A stretch of 64,000 nt of DNA from Nageia nagi (GCA_050084985.1 JBITNC010000001.1:1984001-2048000); one strand, 5' to 3'; positions 22,566-33,440 are shown, counted from the stretch's first letter. A program made the numbers and translations. The notes: generated from the sequence alone by a model not told the origin.

Positions 22566-23066
22566 TGAGAGAATTAGCACTACTCTAATTCCCAAAGGTC
22601 CAAGACTATAGAAAGCTCAATCACAGTCAACATGCAACATCTACAAGCTACTAACACATTCACATAATATGACACCAATATAATGTGGTTCCTCCCTCCT
22701 TGGGAGTACATCCACAACCAGTTCTCTATTCTCAATCTATGCCTCTTACAACTATTCTCTTGCTCTCTCCTACACAACCAAGTAGAGTAATTTTACTCCA
22801 AAACTTAGATATGTTTACAAGAGGAGAGGCCCTCTATTTATAGCTTGAGAGCACCTCCCTAACCTCCCTTTAACCCAAGGTTAGGTTAGGGTTACAATAA
22901 ATGTGTGACCTAACTTTAACCTACCAACTAACCCCATGGTTAGGTCAAAGTCCACACATAATAAAGAATTCAATTAATCCCTTAAGGTATCTACATATCC
23001 TTTAAGTGATTAATTGAACTTACAAGGAGTTTAGATATTCACAATATTTCATCACAAATTCTAACA
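22566..23066 (-). repeat. B2 3' LTR
   Basis: In plus orientation it runs from TGAGAGAATTAGCAC to CAAATTCTAACA. It matches 31465-31967. The U3 side resembles B1 and G, but the U5 end (tgagagaattagcac) differs from both, which marks a subfamily. Confidence 0.94.
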
Positions 23067-23077
23067 CTCCCCCTTAA
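23067..23077 (-). other. B2 polypurine tract
   Basis: CTCCCCCTTAA on the plus strand is TTAAGGGGGAG in element sense, directly upstream of the 3' LTR. Confidence 0.88.
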
Positions 23078-23554
23078 TGCAATATTGGGATAGAGCGTAG
23101 AAGAAAGAAGAGAGAGAGCAAGAGAGAGTTCTCCTCCATAGAGATACAAGTGGAGATGAGAACATTTACATATTTGAGAATCTTTTTTTTTTTTGAGAAC
23201 TAGTATGAGACTCACTACATTACCATTTGACAAAATGGTTTACAATACAATCATTAACCACAACTGGTTTCACTATACATAGTAGTCGATCAACTTTAAG
23301 CTGACATGTGAGTCTCCATGAGCTTGCTTTCACAAGGTGAGTAACCTGCATTTCTGAAGAAGATCCTGCATGCTACAAGCAACTCATGAACAAAATTAGT
23401 TAGATGCATCATATATTCAAATAAGAGAATCAAATAATGTTATCTTATAAATAACTGATTAATGGTGCACTATAAGTCATCATGGAGATGCCAAGCCATC
23501 ACTCATAGTCACCTGTTGTATATAGACATGTGTTGATTATTAATAGAGCATAAA

Positions 23555-23985
23555 AATTGTACAATGAGTTTCTCACGCAAAGCAAACTCACCACGGAGGT
23601 ATAGAATGTATAACAAGTTCATCACGCAGATCGAACTTACCATGGAGGTATATTAATTATATGCTCAAATATTGTACAACGAGTTTCTCACGCAGAGCAA
23701 ACTCACCACGGAGGTATAGAGCATAAAAAATTGTACAACAAGTTTCTCACGCAGAGCAAACTCACCACGGAGGTATAGAATGTACAATAAGTTCATCACG
23801 CAGAGCGAACTTACCACGGAGGTATATTAATTATATGCTCAAAAATTGTACAACGAGTTTCTCACACAGAGCAAACTCACCACGGAGGTATAAAATGTAC
23901 AAGTTTATCACGCAGAGCAAACTTACCATGGAGGTATAAAAATGTACAAGTTTGTCACTCAGAGCAAACTTACCACGGAGGTAGA
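23555..23985 (-). repeat. B2 tandem hairpin array, about eight units
   Basis: In plus orientation each unit contains 'cacgcagagcaaactcacca' followed by cggaggtata, with an upstream AGTTTCTCA or AAGTTCATCA half. Spacing varies (about 45-65 bp) because longer spacers such as attatatgctcaaa occur. It is the longest of the B-family arrays in this window. It lies between pol and the 3' LTR. Confidence 0.85.
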
Positions 23986-24084
23986 TCATAATCAACACAT
24001 GCTATACAACAACAAAAGAGCCTCTTAGAGGTGAAGTTGTCATCATTAATAAAGGTTCAAACTTCACTCCCCTTGAGGGCAACT

Positions 24085-24841
24085 TCACCAACCCAGAGAA
24101 TCCCTAAGCTTGCTGAACTGAGCTTCAGGAAGGGGCTTGGTGAATAGATCAACAGAGTTTTCAGTAGATGGACAATACTCCAAGTGTATGATGTCATCTA
24201 GAACCTTCTCCCTGATAAAATGGGCTTGGATTTCCACATGTTTGGTTCTCTGATGGAACACAGGATTCTTAGCCAAAGTGATAGCTGATTGATTATCTGA
24301 AAAAATAAAGAGATGGGCCATTTTGCTTATACCCAATTTCATTCAGAAGATGCCTCAGCCAAATAGCTTCTTGGGCAGCAACAGACATGGCTCGATATTC
24401 GGCTTCGGTGGTAGAAAGAGTCACAATAGGTTGCTTCTTGGAAGCCCAAGAGATAGCACCTGAACCAATGCTGAACACATATGCAGAGGTTGATTTTCTG
24501 TCATCTCTATCTCCCCCATAATCATAATTTGAGAACCCTGAGAGAATAATTAAGGGCACTTTGGAATACTTAAGAGCAAGATCCTTTATCCCTGCCACAT
24601 ACCTCAAGATTTGCTTCACAGCATTGAGGTGTTCAACATATGGTTTTTGCATGAATCGTGCCATCAGATTCACTGCAAAGGCAATATCAGGACGAGAGAT
24701 AGTCAGATACAGAAGACTACCGATCAATTGCCTATAAGCTGTAGCATCAGCCAACTGAGAATCTGAGCTCAGTGATACAACGATTCCAGGAGAAATAGGT
24801 ATTACAGCATATCTACACTCCTCCATTCCAAACTTTTCCAA
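24085..24841 (-). pseudogene. B2 RNase H domain
   Basis: The minus-strand frame 24293-24841 holds 'LIGSLLYLTISRPDIAFAVN', the end of the reverse-transcriptase region. It continues with 'TLSTTEAEYRAMSVAAQEAI', the typical copia RNase H core that removes the RNA template. A frameshift near 24300 moves the remainder ('SDNQSAITLAKNPVFHQRTK' to FTKPLPEA) into the frame 24085-24342, which ends with a stop. Apart from this shift and the upstream stop at 24899 the domain is well preserved. Confidence 0.88.
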
Positions 24842-24898
24842 GATGTCTGATATATACTTAGATTGACTAAGATAAGTACAATCTTTGTGTTGGTATAC

Positions 24899-26119
24899 TT
24901 ACATTCCAAGATAGTAATGCAATAGACCTAGATCAGTCATTTCAAATGTTGCCTTCAGTTTGGATATGCACTCTTGGATGATTTCAATATTGTTGCCTGT
25001 TATGAGAAGATCATCCACATAAAGGAGAATTAAGACCATGTCTTTTCCTTGATTGAGTACATAGAGATTTGAGTCAGAGAAGCACTTGGAAAAACCAATA
25101 TCTGTAAAGAATCCTAAAATTTTCTTGTACCATGCTCTAGGTACTTGTTTAAGTCCATACAAAGACTTCTTTAGCTTGCACACAAGAGACTCTTTTCCTT
25201 CTGGAATAAATCCTTCTGGTTGATTCATGTAGATTTCAACATCCAAGTCACCATTGAGAAATGCACTCTTGACATCAAGTTGAAAAACTTTCCAACCTTG
25301 AGCTGCAGAAAGAGCAAGGATTATCCTGACAGTAGGCATCTTGGCCACAGGAGCAAAGGTTTCCTCATAATCAATACCATATTTCTGAGCGAATCCTTTG
25401 GCCACTAACCTTGCTTTGTATTTTTCAACTTCTCCATCAGAATTGTACTTGACCTTGTAAATCCATTTATTTCCAATCACATTTTTCTCATTGGGATAAG
25501 GAACCAAATCCCAAGTTTCGTTTTTCATGAGTGCCTCGTACTCAACTTTCATAGCTTCCATCCAACACTCTTGCTTGGAAGCTTCTTTGAATGTTGATGG
25601 CTCATTCATATTATCAATTTTGGCAAATAAGGATTTATTCAAGGTCATACTTCTTGTAATTCTCTGAGCTGGAGAATTTTGCTCTTGTGGTGACTTCCCT
25701 ACATGATCATCCAACCAGTTAGGTGCAGTCGTAGAATCATATGAATCAGACACCTCAGCATGAGAAGTCGTATCCTCAGGAAGTTCATTGAACTTGACAT
25801 CCCTAGAAATAAAGACTGTTTTATGGGATGAGGAGTAGAGCCTGTAACCTCTATGCTGATTATCATACCCCACAAAGATGCATTTTTCTGATCTTTTATC
25901 TAGCTTCTTTCTTTTCTCTGAGGTAATGAAGGCAAATGCATCACATCCAAAGACCCTGAAGTGTGAGATGTTAGGTTTCTTTCCTATCCATGCTTCATAT
26001 GGAGTTTTTCCTTCAATTTCTTTAGTAGGACACCTATTTAGGGTGTGGATAGCAGTGTGAACAGCTTCTCCCCATAAGAAACTAGGAAGGTTACCCAACA
26101 TGCATCTTGCCATTTCCAT
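24899..26119 (-). pseudogene. B2 integrase C-terminus and reverse transcriptase
   Basis: A 406-codon open frame. It starts inside integrase ('EMARCMLGNLPSFLWGEAVH', then 'AWIGKKPNISHFRVFGCDAF'). It crosses a variable linker (about residues 135-185) and gives a full copia reverse transcriptase: 'KWIYKVKYNSDGEVEKYKAR', 'FQLDVKSAFLNGDLDVEIYM' and 'KKSLYGLKQ'. The catalytic box 'LLYVDDLLITGNN' is intact at about 25005-25030. The frame ends at an LGM-stop that other copies read as LGMQV. The polymerase copies element RNA into DNA in virus-like particles. The listed start is an internal Met, not the polyprotein start. Confidence 0.9.
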
Positions 26120-26419
26120 AATGGTGCGATTCTTTCTTTCAGCAACTCCATTTTGTTGAGGGGTGTATGGGATTATGAATTACCGCTTGATCCCATGTTT
26201 AACACAATAGTCGTTAAACTCATTACTATTATACTCACCCCCATTGTCACATCTCAGCATTTTGATCTTAAAATCAGTTTGATTTTCAACAAGTGCCTTG
26301 AAGTCTTTAAATCGATCAAAAGTTTGATCCTTGTGCTCAAGTAGATAACCAAATATCATCCTACTGAAGTCATCAATGAAGGTCAGAACATAAGAAGCTC
26401 CCCCTAGAGACTTAGTCTA
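26120..26419 (-). pseudogene. B2 integrase catalytic core with two stops
   Basis: It encodes the copia rve core: 'SYVLTFIDDFSRM', 'HKDQTFDRFKDFKALVENQT' and 'DNGGEYNSNEFNDYCVKHGI', which supply catalytic Asp and Asp positions, then 'YTPQQNGVAERKNRTI' with the Glu. A TAG at 26417-26419 precedes the core and a TAA at 26180-26182 lies between 'GIKR' and 'F-I-PYTPQQ'. Both stops recur in G at the same codons, and the TAA also in F. Confidence 0.85.
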
Positions 26420-27225
26420 AAATGGACCCATCAAATCTGAATGCACAAGCTGAAGAGGACGAGTAGCCTGAGTTGCCTTATCCTTTTCAAACTTTTGCCT
26501 ATTCATCTTTCCAAGAATGCATCTTTCACAAAGACCAATTGTGGGTGAAATATTAGGTAAACCTTCCACAAGTTCTTGATTTTTCATATCTTGAATACTC
26601 TTGTGGTTAAGGTGCCCTAATCGTTGATGCCAAAGATTACCTTTTGAACACACATTTGTAGCAAGACAAATCTTTGAAGGTACTTGATCCACAATATAAA
26701 GGTCATTCTTTACTGATCCTTTCATCAAAGTGGCAAGTCCTTTCTTAACACACCAGGAGTGTGAGGTAAAATCAAATGAGCATCCTATCCTTGTAATCTG
26801 AATTATAGAGATAAGATTCATCCTTAGCTTAGGCACATAAAAGACATTATCAAGCGCCTTTCCATGAATCTTCACATTCCCTATTCCTTGAACATCAAGG
26901 ACTGTATTATCACCTATCACAACTGTATCCTTATTGTACTTATGAAAATTTTCAAACTTATCCTTTTCATAACACATGTGATTGGTGCATCCTGAATCAA
27001 TAATCCAATCATTTGAAATAGTTTGAGTCATTGAGTAGTAGGCAACAGAAGTAGCATGCTTGTTCTTCTTTTTATTATTGAAATTTCTCACATTTGCATT
27101 TCCCTTTCCTTTTTGAGCAAATTTCTTTTTGCGACAATCATACTCTTTGTGCCCAAAGATGCCACAGAAGTTACAATTCCCATCAAACTTTTCCTGCGGT
27201 GTTGGTTTGCTTGATCCAACTTTGT
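26420..27225 (-). pseudogene. B2 zinc knuckle, protease and pre-integrase domain
   Basis: A single minus-strand frame. The CCHC zinc knuckle 'CNFCGIFGHKEYDC' (CX2CX4HX4C) lies at about 27134-27175, where it would bind element RNA. The aspartic protease site is 'WIIDSGCTNHM'. The GAG-pre-integrase segment reads 'LWHQRLGHLNHKSIQDMKNQ' followed by 'GLCERCILGKMNR', an HHCC zinc-binding arrangement. The frame closes at the TAG at 26417. The knuckle is intact here, unlike in G. Confidence 0.88.
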
Positions 27226-27950
27226 CATTCCTTTGCTTGAAGTTGTTGTCTTCCTGATGGTTGATGAGGATTTATTTCTTTGAATTTATAATGTTTGAAC
27301 ATCTTCTTGAAAGGAGTTTTGGTTGCTCCTAGAGCAATGCTATTATCCTTTGGAGAAATGTTCAAAATTTTCTTGTTCAAAGTTTCCTCATGCTTCAGAA
27401 GGAGTCTAGAAAGATTGTCAAGGGAGATAACATCTTCTTCATCATCGAGCCTAGTCTCCATAATTGTGACAAAGTTACTGAACTTTGTAGAGAGGCTTTG
27501 AAGAATAATGAAGACCATGAACTCATCATTGATCCAATTGCACCCACAGCCAACCAGTTGTGTCATGAGGTCAATGATTTTGTTCAAGTAGATTGAGGCA
27601 CTTTCATCTTCTCCTTGACGATACTGCAACAACTTTTTTAGAATGGTGAACCTTCTTGAAAATTTGGACCCAAGGTAAATTTTCTTTAGTCTGTCCCAAG
27701 CTTCTTTTGCTGATGTTGAGGAAGAAATCATGAGAAGGATGTCATTTGAAACTGCACGATAGATCATTGAGGTTGCTAACTCATTCTTTGAGTTGTAAAT
27801 TTCAAGGGCCTTCTCATCTGTAGGAGCAACTAGATCTTCATTTATTGTCTACCACAACTTCCTTGCCTGTAACTCAGCTCTCATACGAGGTTCCCATATA
27901 CCGTAGTTGGAACCGTCAAGTATGTGCTTGGGTATGAAGGTTTCAACCAT
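27226..27950 (-). pseudogene. B2 gag (UBN2-type capsid)
   Basis: It starts at ATG 27950-27948 (MVETFIPKHILDGSNYGIWE), the usual copia gag opening with the W of the NYxxW motif. It has a TAG at 27849-27851 after 'QARKLW'. It continues with 'MISSSTSAKEAWDRLKKIYL', 'RRFTILKKLLQYRQGEDESA' and 'DNLSRLLLKHEETLNKKIL'. A 2-bp insertion near 27272 shifts the frame before the zinc knuckle. The start is chosen because G has the same ATG and sequence at 50691. Confidence 0.88.
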
Positions 27951-29862
27951 TGTCTGTACAAAAATAATATGCAATAGAATGCAAATTTTTACAAGTTTCC
28001 ATCTATACAAATCAAACATAAGTAAACATGTCCCACATGTGCAAACTTTTAACCACGATCTGTAGATGAATAATGTTGGGGTTATTTTCTTGTGTAGAAT
28101 TAGGCCTTCACCTGGATGCCTACAAGGTGGAGCCCAGGTACTACCAATCCTCAACTAGTTCACCTTGGTCAGTAATATACTCTCATAAGGAGAAGTACCA
28201 ACTACTTTCCAAGGATCCGATGTATCTTGGATCGACCATTTTAATTATCTTGATTAAGGTTTTCAGTTTTCCTCCTAGGTTATCAGGATAATCCCTGAAT
28301 GGACGTGCGGACATGTGGTATCACTACACACATGCCTGTCCACCTAATAGAGTTATGTCCAATCCAATAGAGGTCTTAGGGGCAATTAAGACGGACTTAC
28401 CACCACTCGGTTCTTCAGACTAAAAGGGCTCCAGTCTGCCCTGTCCTCACCTTGTGGCTCCCCAAACAAGTCATGTTGTGGAAGAATACGTGCGGATGTG
28501 TTCATTTTAGGAGTTACTTTCAATATTTGCATTTTTGCAAGTATAAGCAAATTGTGCAAAAATATAAAGTAAAGTAAAATTGCAACATCCACACGAGCTT
28601 GAAAAACCTTAAAAAGTCCAATGGGTTTTGTACTAAGCCCTAAAGGACTTTTACATTTTGTATATTTTGCTCAATTTATTCAAGCACTTAATGAATTAAA
28701 CAAGAGAACTAAGTCCTACTTAGTATTTAATTCATAACATGCATTATTCCATGAATTTAAAAAAAAATTAAGTAATTATGCATCATGCATTATTTAACTT
28801 AAAATTTAAGTCCTAAGCATGTTTTATTCTTCAAACAAGATAAAGATGCATGCATCATAAGTCTAGCATTCAAGATCTAGATAAAATTTAAGTAAAAATT
28901 ATACCAATTCCCCCCTTTTCACTTAAAGTGTTATCCCTAAAAAATTGTATGTCTAAGACTTGTCTTATAAGTATGTATTTTAAGTAAAAACATTTTCCCT
29001 TATTTACTTAAAAAAATAGCATACTTAGACTAAATTACTATGCTTAGACTAAGTAATTTAAACATGCAATTTTGAGTAGAATATTAGAAATATTCTAAGT
29101 ACTCCTAAGTCCATTTAATGGGAGCAATTAACTTGTAAGCAAGTAAGTAAAAAAAATAAATGCCTAAGAAGTATATGTGTGCAAGTTGTAATAGGAGACC
29201 CATATCCCTATTTTTAATGCACTTTAATGCTTCTTTTACTTCAAGCACTCTAAAATACTTCAAGTCAAAAAAATAAATGCATATAGGTAAAGTAGTGATG
29301 GCAACCCTTCCCTTACCAAGAAGGAGTATACGTTGCCTCTTGGGAGTATTCAACAAAAAATTAATGCTCAAGGGGTTTGGTTGGGTTCTTAAGACTTAGG
29401 TGGTGAAACAAAAAAAATCAAATCCCCTTTCTAGTTGGTAAAACAAAAATTAAATGCATGTTTATACTTAAAAAATGACCCCCCTTTTTCTTCTACCAAG
29501 AAGAGCACGTTGCTTGTGGAGGAGCATAGAAAGAAGGTAAAAAATGGTCAACAAGAATTAATACTCAACAAGAAAGGAAGGAGTACACGTAAGGTTTCAA
29601 TTAATGGTGAGATGGAAGAGGAGACTTGTGCAGGAGGCTGGCGTAGGAGGCTGACCAGAGAGGAGGAGCTCAAGAGGAGAGGAGGAGGAGAGTGCTAGCT
29701 ATAGAGCAGAGAGAGGAGGAGACTGCTGGGAAGGCCGACTACGGGTGCAGATCCGGAGTAACTCGGGATCGTGGAGTCCATCCACGCTGATGAGGGAGGA
29801 GGCTGCGGGGGAGGACATGCAGGGGCATCGCAGTCGGTTGGTGAGGGAGGAGGTCGTGTGAT

Positions 29863-30025
29863 ACATGTTGGAAGAATGGTGACAAAGGTTACAAAGTTTG
29901 GCTTTACATGTGATAATTGCATATGCTTAAAAGTCTCTCTGGCCTTTTCAGGAAATCCATTTTGTGCATATCCTGCGATCATTGCATTCCATGAAACTAT
30001 GTCTGAATCACGCATTTGGGAGTAT
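29863..30025 (-). pseudogene. Captured PPR gene fragment 1
   Basis: The minus strand encodes 'DIVSWNAMIAGYAQNG' followed by 'FPEKARETFKHMQLSHVKPN' and 'FVTFVTILPTC'. This is one full pentatricopeptide repeat of the PLS type plus the start of the next. Such genes encode organellar RNA-binding proteins. It is embedded in a G+C-rich frame (29695-30117) that is otherwise unrelated. It has the same sense as the retrotransposon. Retroelements do not encode PPR proteins, so this is host sequence. Confidence 0.85.
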
Positions 30026-30104
30026 TGAGATGAGGAGGGAGAGAGGCTACCGACGAGGGATGAGGCACTGCTGAGGCGCGTGAGGAGGAGACATAGTCCA
30101 GCCA

Positions 30105-30660
30105 TGCATCTTATCAAACAACTTCACGTGCCTTCTCTACACTTCCATATTTTGCATACATGTCTACCATGGCATTCATAATTACAACATGTGACAGAAA
30201 TCCGATTTTAAAGAGTCTTTCATGTATGTATAAACCCTGTTCCAAATCTCCCAGTTTTGCGCATGCTTTGATGATGATGGAAAAGGTGAAATACTGCTGG
30301 TGTTTGTTGTATTTGGCGAAATAGTGTCATTGCCCATGAGAAAAGCCATGTCTTTGGTAGCGGTGAAGAAATGAAGGAAATTAATTGAAGTTTGATTTCC
30401 TAGACGAGAGGTAAATTTCTTCTCTAAAAACCAAAGCTCAGAGCCCATGAGAAGATGTCTCGTTCAGATATACAGTCGAAAGCTTCACGGGCATACGCCA
30501 AATAATTCTATTTTGTGCAGATCCTACGATCATTTCAGTCCACACAACGGTGTTTGCATCGTGCATCTTGTCAAGCAATTTGTGTGCCTCTTTTGCAGCC
30601 TTGGAAAGTGAATCATCATCTGAAAAAGATAGGATGGCATTGCATGAAGCAGAAGAATAG
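30105..30660 (-). pseudogene. Captured PPR gene fragment 2
   Basis: Broken minus-strand frames encode several more PLS-type PPR pieces. In sense order they are 'EAHKLLDKMHDANTVVWTEM' (about 30535-30600), then 'YAREAFDCISERDIFSWAL' (about 30440-30500), then 'FSIIIKACAKLGDLEQGLYI' and 'VVIMNAMVDMYAKYGSVEKA' (about 30135-30290). Frameshifts lie between them and a further shift precedes 'FDKMHG'. The order is that of a normal PPR protein and, with fragment 1, suggests one captured gene later split by the G+C-rich segment at 30028-30105. Confidence 0.82.
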
Positions 30661-30902
30661 CGCTGTAACACTTCTTTCTGATCAACAAGTGAGCATATCT
30701 TACCCTGATCACTTAAAAGTGAAACTAGTTTTTAACGTGATACACAAGGCACATTACCAAATGCTAGTCCTGCAAGCTTACATTTTAGACTAACTTTCTA
30801 ATGCATGTATGCCTAAAAAAAATCTATTCCAGGAACATAGCTTCAACATTCTATATGCATATTATCTATTAATTGAGTTCTCGAGTCTGAAATATTAAAT
30901 TG

Positions 30903-30962
30903 AGTACATTTTGTCAAACAGTTCCCAGACCCTTTCAATGTATCTAATTTGTGCATATCCCC
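30903..30962 (-). pseudogene. Captured PPR fragment 3, shared with G
   Basis: It encodes 'GYAQIRYIERVWELFDKM', a PPR helix pair. Element G has the homologous 'GYAQNGYIERVCELF' at 48168-48225. The flanking DNA also matches (ggatatgcacaaa and gatacattgaaagggtctg). The capture therefore predates the split of the two copies. Confidence 0.75.
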
Positions 30963-31450
30963 TTTTTTTTTATTTATATACAAATTGATAATTTAAAAAT
31001 CCTCCTTATAAAAAATACTATGTAAGTATTTCAAAAACTTGTAAATAAAGTAAAGTCCTCCTTTTATTCTTTTGAGTAGAAAAAAAAATTGTAATATTTC
31101 TCAAATGTTGTATACTAACCTTTTTTTTTTTTTAAATGTAGCAATTTAAGCAATTTGTAAAAATTGCAAGTAAAAAAAAGATTAGTATAAGCAATAACAA
31201 CAAACAAGGAACATCATATTACAATTTTGTTAGCCATGTATTGCCCAAACAAAAAAAATGAGCTCAACACATAGCAAATAATGTTAGTATCATTAGTGCA
31301 TAAGCCAAAAATTAAAAAAATGAAGGAGATTATATGAAGGAGGTTATACCTTCTCTTGAATTTACCTCACCAAGAAGATTAGGATTAAGATCTCCAAATT
31401 TGAGAAGGATGAAGAACCTCCAAAATGTAGAAGAAGAGCTTCCACACCAA

Positions 31451-31464
31451 GCTCTGATACCAAT
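31451..31464 (-). other. B2 primer-binding site
   Basis: GCTCTGATACCAAT on the plus strand is ATTGGTATCAGAGC in element sense. It adjoins the 5' LTR and matches initiator tRNA-Met. Confidence 0.92.
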
Positions 31465-31967
31465 TGAGAGAATTAGCACTACTCTAATTCCCAAAGGTCC
31501 AAGACTATAGAAAGCTCAATCACATTCAACATGCAACATCTACAAGCTACTAACACATTCACACAATATGACACCAATATAATGTGGTTCCTCCCTCCTG
31601 GGAGTACATCCACAACTAGTTCTCTATTCTCAATCTATGCCTCTCTTACAACTATTCTCTTGCTCTCTCCTACACAACCAAGTAGAGTAATTTTACTCCA
31701 AAACTTAGATATGTTTACAAGAGGAGAGGCCCTCTATTTATAGCTTGAGAGCACCTCCCTAACCTCCCTTTAACCCAAGGGTTAGGTTAGGGTTACAATA
31801 AATGTGTGACCTAACTTTAACCTACCAACTAACCCCATGGTTAGGTCAAAGTCCACACATAATAAAGAATTCAATTAATCCCTTAAGGTATCTACATATC
31901 CTTTAAGTGATTAATTGAACTTACAAGGAGTTTAGATATTCACAATATTTCATTACAAATTCTAACA
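31465..31967 (-). repeat. B2 5' LTR with TATA box
   Basis: It mirrors 22566-23066 and is followed by the ATACA duplication at 31968-31972. TATAAATA lies at 31735-31742 on the minus strand, in the context of the B1 box. Confidence 0.94.
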
Positions 31968-32016
31968 ATACATACCATAGATAGTGCTTCAGTAGAGTCA
32001 CCAATAAGTTTCTTTG

Positions 32017-32040
32017 TGTCCTACTGAGTGTGCCAAAAAG
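32017..32040 (-). other. Element C primer-binding region
   Basis: On the minus strand the sequence is TTTTTGGCACACTCAGTAGGAC, seven bases after the 5' LTR end. It resembles the TTGGCAC-CCAGT-GGAC motif found after gypsy LTRs of plants. Orientation agrees with the minus-strand gag. Confidence 0.6.
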
Positions 32041-32046
32041 AAATAC

Positions 32047-33440
32047 TATTGATTAGGATTGTGTAATATATGCGCCATGAATAATCTTAACCAAAGTAAA
32101 TCAAGAACAGACTATGGTGACAGTCTAATCTCCAAAGAAGGCTGGTTCCTTATACATTGGGTGTAGGAGAAGTAATAGGAAAGAAAATAAAAGGAGTAGA
32201 GTGCAAGGAATTTAAGCAAAAAGGCTTAGGGTAACAAGAGAGAAAGCAAAGGTGAATCACTAGTTCAGCGCGGGCTTTCACAGGGTGTGAAACCTTGGTC
32301 TGAATCTAGTGTAGAGCTACAGTACAAGCTCTCACTCTCTAATAGTTTCTCAGCTTTACTCTACCATGTATGCAGACACAGTTATACTAACAGCTCCAAT
32401 TATCATTAAGGAAGCATGCCAAGCTACCACAATGTAACCTCATTCAGAATAACAATTACGAGTGCTAGATAAGAAAGGTCAAGATGGTATCATATTACTG
32501 ATAAAAAACTACAAGTCTTCAAGAATAAATGTAAAGAGCAATACTAGGGCTTTCAACCCTTTTTCCTTTGTTTATTCCTTACTTATATTGAAGTAACAAC
32601 AGTTACAAGAATTATAGAATAGAAACGTTTACAAAAACGGCTTCAAGATTCTAGCCTTCTTTTAACTGATACTACCTACATATGCCACTTGGCAGAATAT
32701 TACAAAAATTGGGCAGATTGCAGATGATACGACTTCTTGATAATTATGATCTCACCTCTCATTGACCTCATCTCTTCTGGGATATTCTACTTACTAGCTT
32801 CGGCTATTCGATCACTCCTTGCTGACCTCATCGCTTTCGGGATCCGGTTTCATTCAAAAATGTGAACATTGTTTTCCCCATGATGTCATCTTCACATTTT
32901 CAGTAATGCTTCACTTTACTGATTAGGGATTTTTGATAACCCCTTTTGTTGACCTCATCTCTACATTTCGGAATGCTCTACTTACTGGCTTCGGCTATTC
33001 AATCACTCCTTGCTGACCTCATCGCTTCTGGGATCTGGTTTCATTAAAAAATGTGAACATTGTTTTCCCCATGACATCATCTTCACATTTCTGGAATGCT
33101 TCACTTTATTGATTAGGGATTTTTGATAACCCCTTTTGTTGACCTCATCTCTACATTCTGAATGCTCTACTTACTGGCTCTAGCTATTCAATCACTCCTT
33201 GCTGACCTCATCGCTTCTGGGATCGATTTTGGGTTAAGGTTTGAAATCACTAACGTCATCTCTTCTGGGATCTGGGTTACTCAACATTAACTTCACAGGG
33301 TTTTTCTTCTTTCATCATAACGTGATTACTTTTAGAAACGGTTCTTAAAAGCCATTATGATTATGCTTAGCCTACGTCACCTCCGAAAGTGATCATACTT
33401 TCAGAAGAACCTTGGAGTAATGATTATGTATTGATATACA
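32047..33440 (-). repeat. Element C 5' LTR, uninterrupted
   Basis: It runs from TATTGATTAGG (TG mutated to TA) to TTGATATACA, followed by CTAAT (33441-33445). It carries the same 190-bp tandem repeat (about 32745-33260; 'ctgacctcatc' at 32822, 33012, 33202). It is the intact reference that shows where B1 inserted in the other LTR. Confidence 0.92.

Larger units (their letters stand above)
27951..31450 (-). other. B2 5' leader (about 3.5 kb)
   Basis: This is a long untranslated leader between the primer-binding site and gag. The gag-proximal part (about 27960-28900) matches the G leader (49800-50690), for example 'ccattcagggattatcctga'-like and 'ctccccaaacaagtcatg'-like blocks. The middle contains a G+C-rich stretch (29590-29870 and 30028-30105) that looks unlike the AT-rich surroundings, plus three PPR-derived segments listed separately. 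No full-length leader ORF is present. Confidence 0.75.
22566..31967 (-). mobile_element. Element B2: near full-length B-family copia element
   Basis: It has LTRs of 501 and 503 bp and the TSD ATACA (22561-22565 and 31968-31972). From right to left it has 5' LTR, primer-binding site, leader of about 3.5 kb with PPR-gene fragments, gag, protease, integrase, reverse transcriptase, RNase H, hairpin array, polypurine tract and 3' LTR. The LTRs differ by about five substitutions and three small indels, so it is young. Pol has a few stops and frameshifts but keeps long intact stretches, including a 406-codon integrase-reverse transcriptase frame. It sits inside element C. Confidence 0.93.
16521..33440 (-). 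mobile_element. Element C: gag-only gypsy-type retrotransposon
   Basis: It is flanked by CTAAT (16516-16520 and 33441-33445) and has TG...CA ends. Its LTRs are 16521-19983 (interrupted by B1) and 32047-33440, about 1.39 kb each. The internal region (about 2.66 kb without B2) encodes a Ty3/gypsy-type gag and a coiled-coil protein on the minus strand but no protease, reverse transcriptase or integrase. Without nested elements it is about 5.4 kb. Gag without pol resembles the non-autonomous plant TR-GAG/LARD classes. It must have depended on enzymes from another element. Confidence 0.85.

Noticed and set aside
23555-23985. Regularly spaced repeats resembling a CRISPR array
   Set aside because: Spacers are repeated and variable in length, the array recurs inside related retrotransposons, and the DNA is plant nuclear. 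It is a retroelement tandem repeat.
29695-30117. 140-codon frame taken as a real PPR gene
   Set aside because: Only about 55 codons are PPR; both flanks are G+C-rich non-PPR sequence and the whole lies in a retrotransposon leader. It is a fragment, not a gene.
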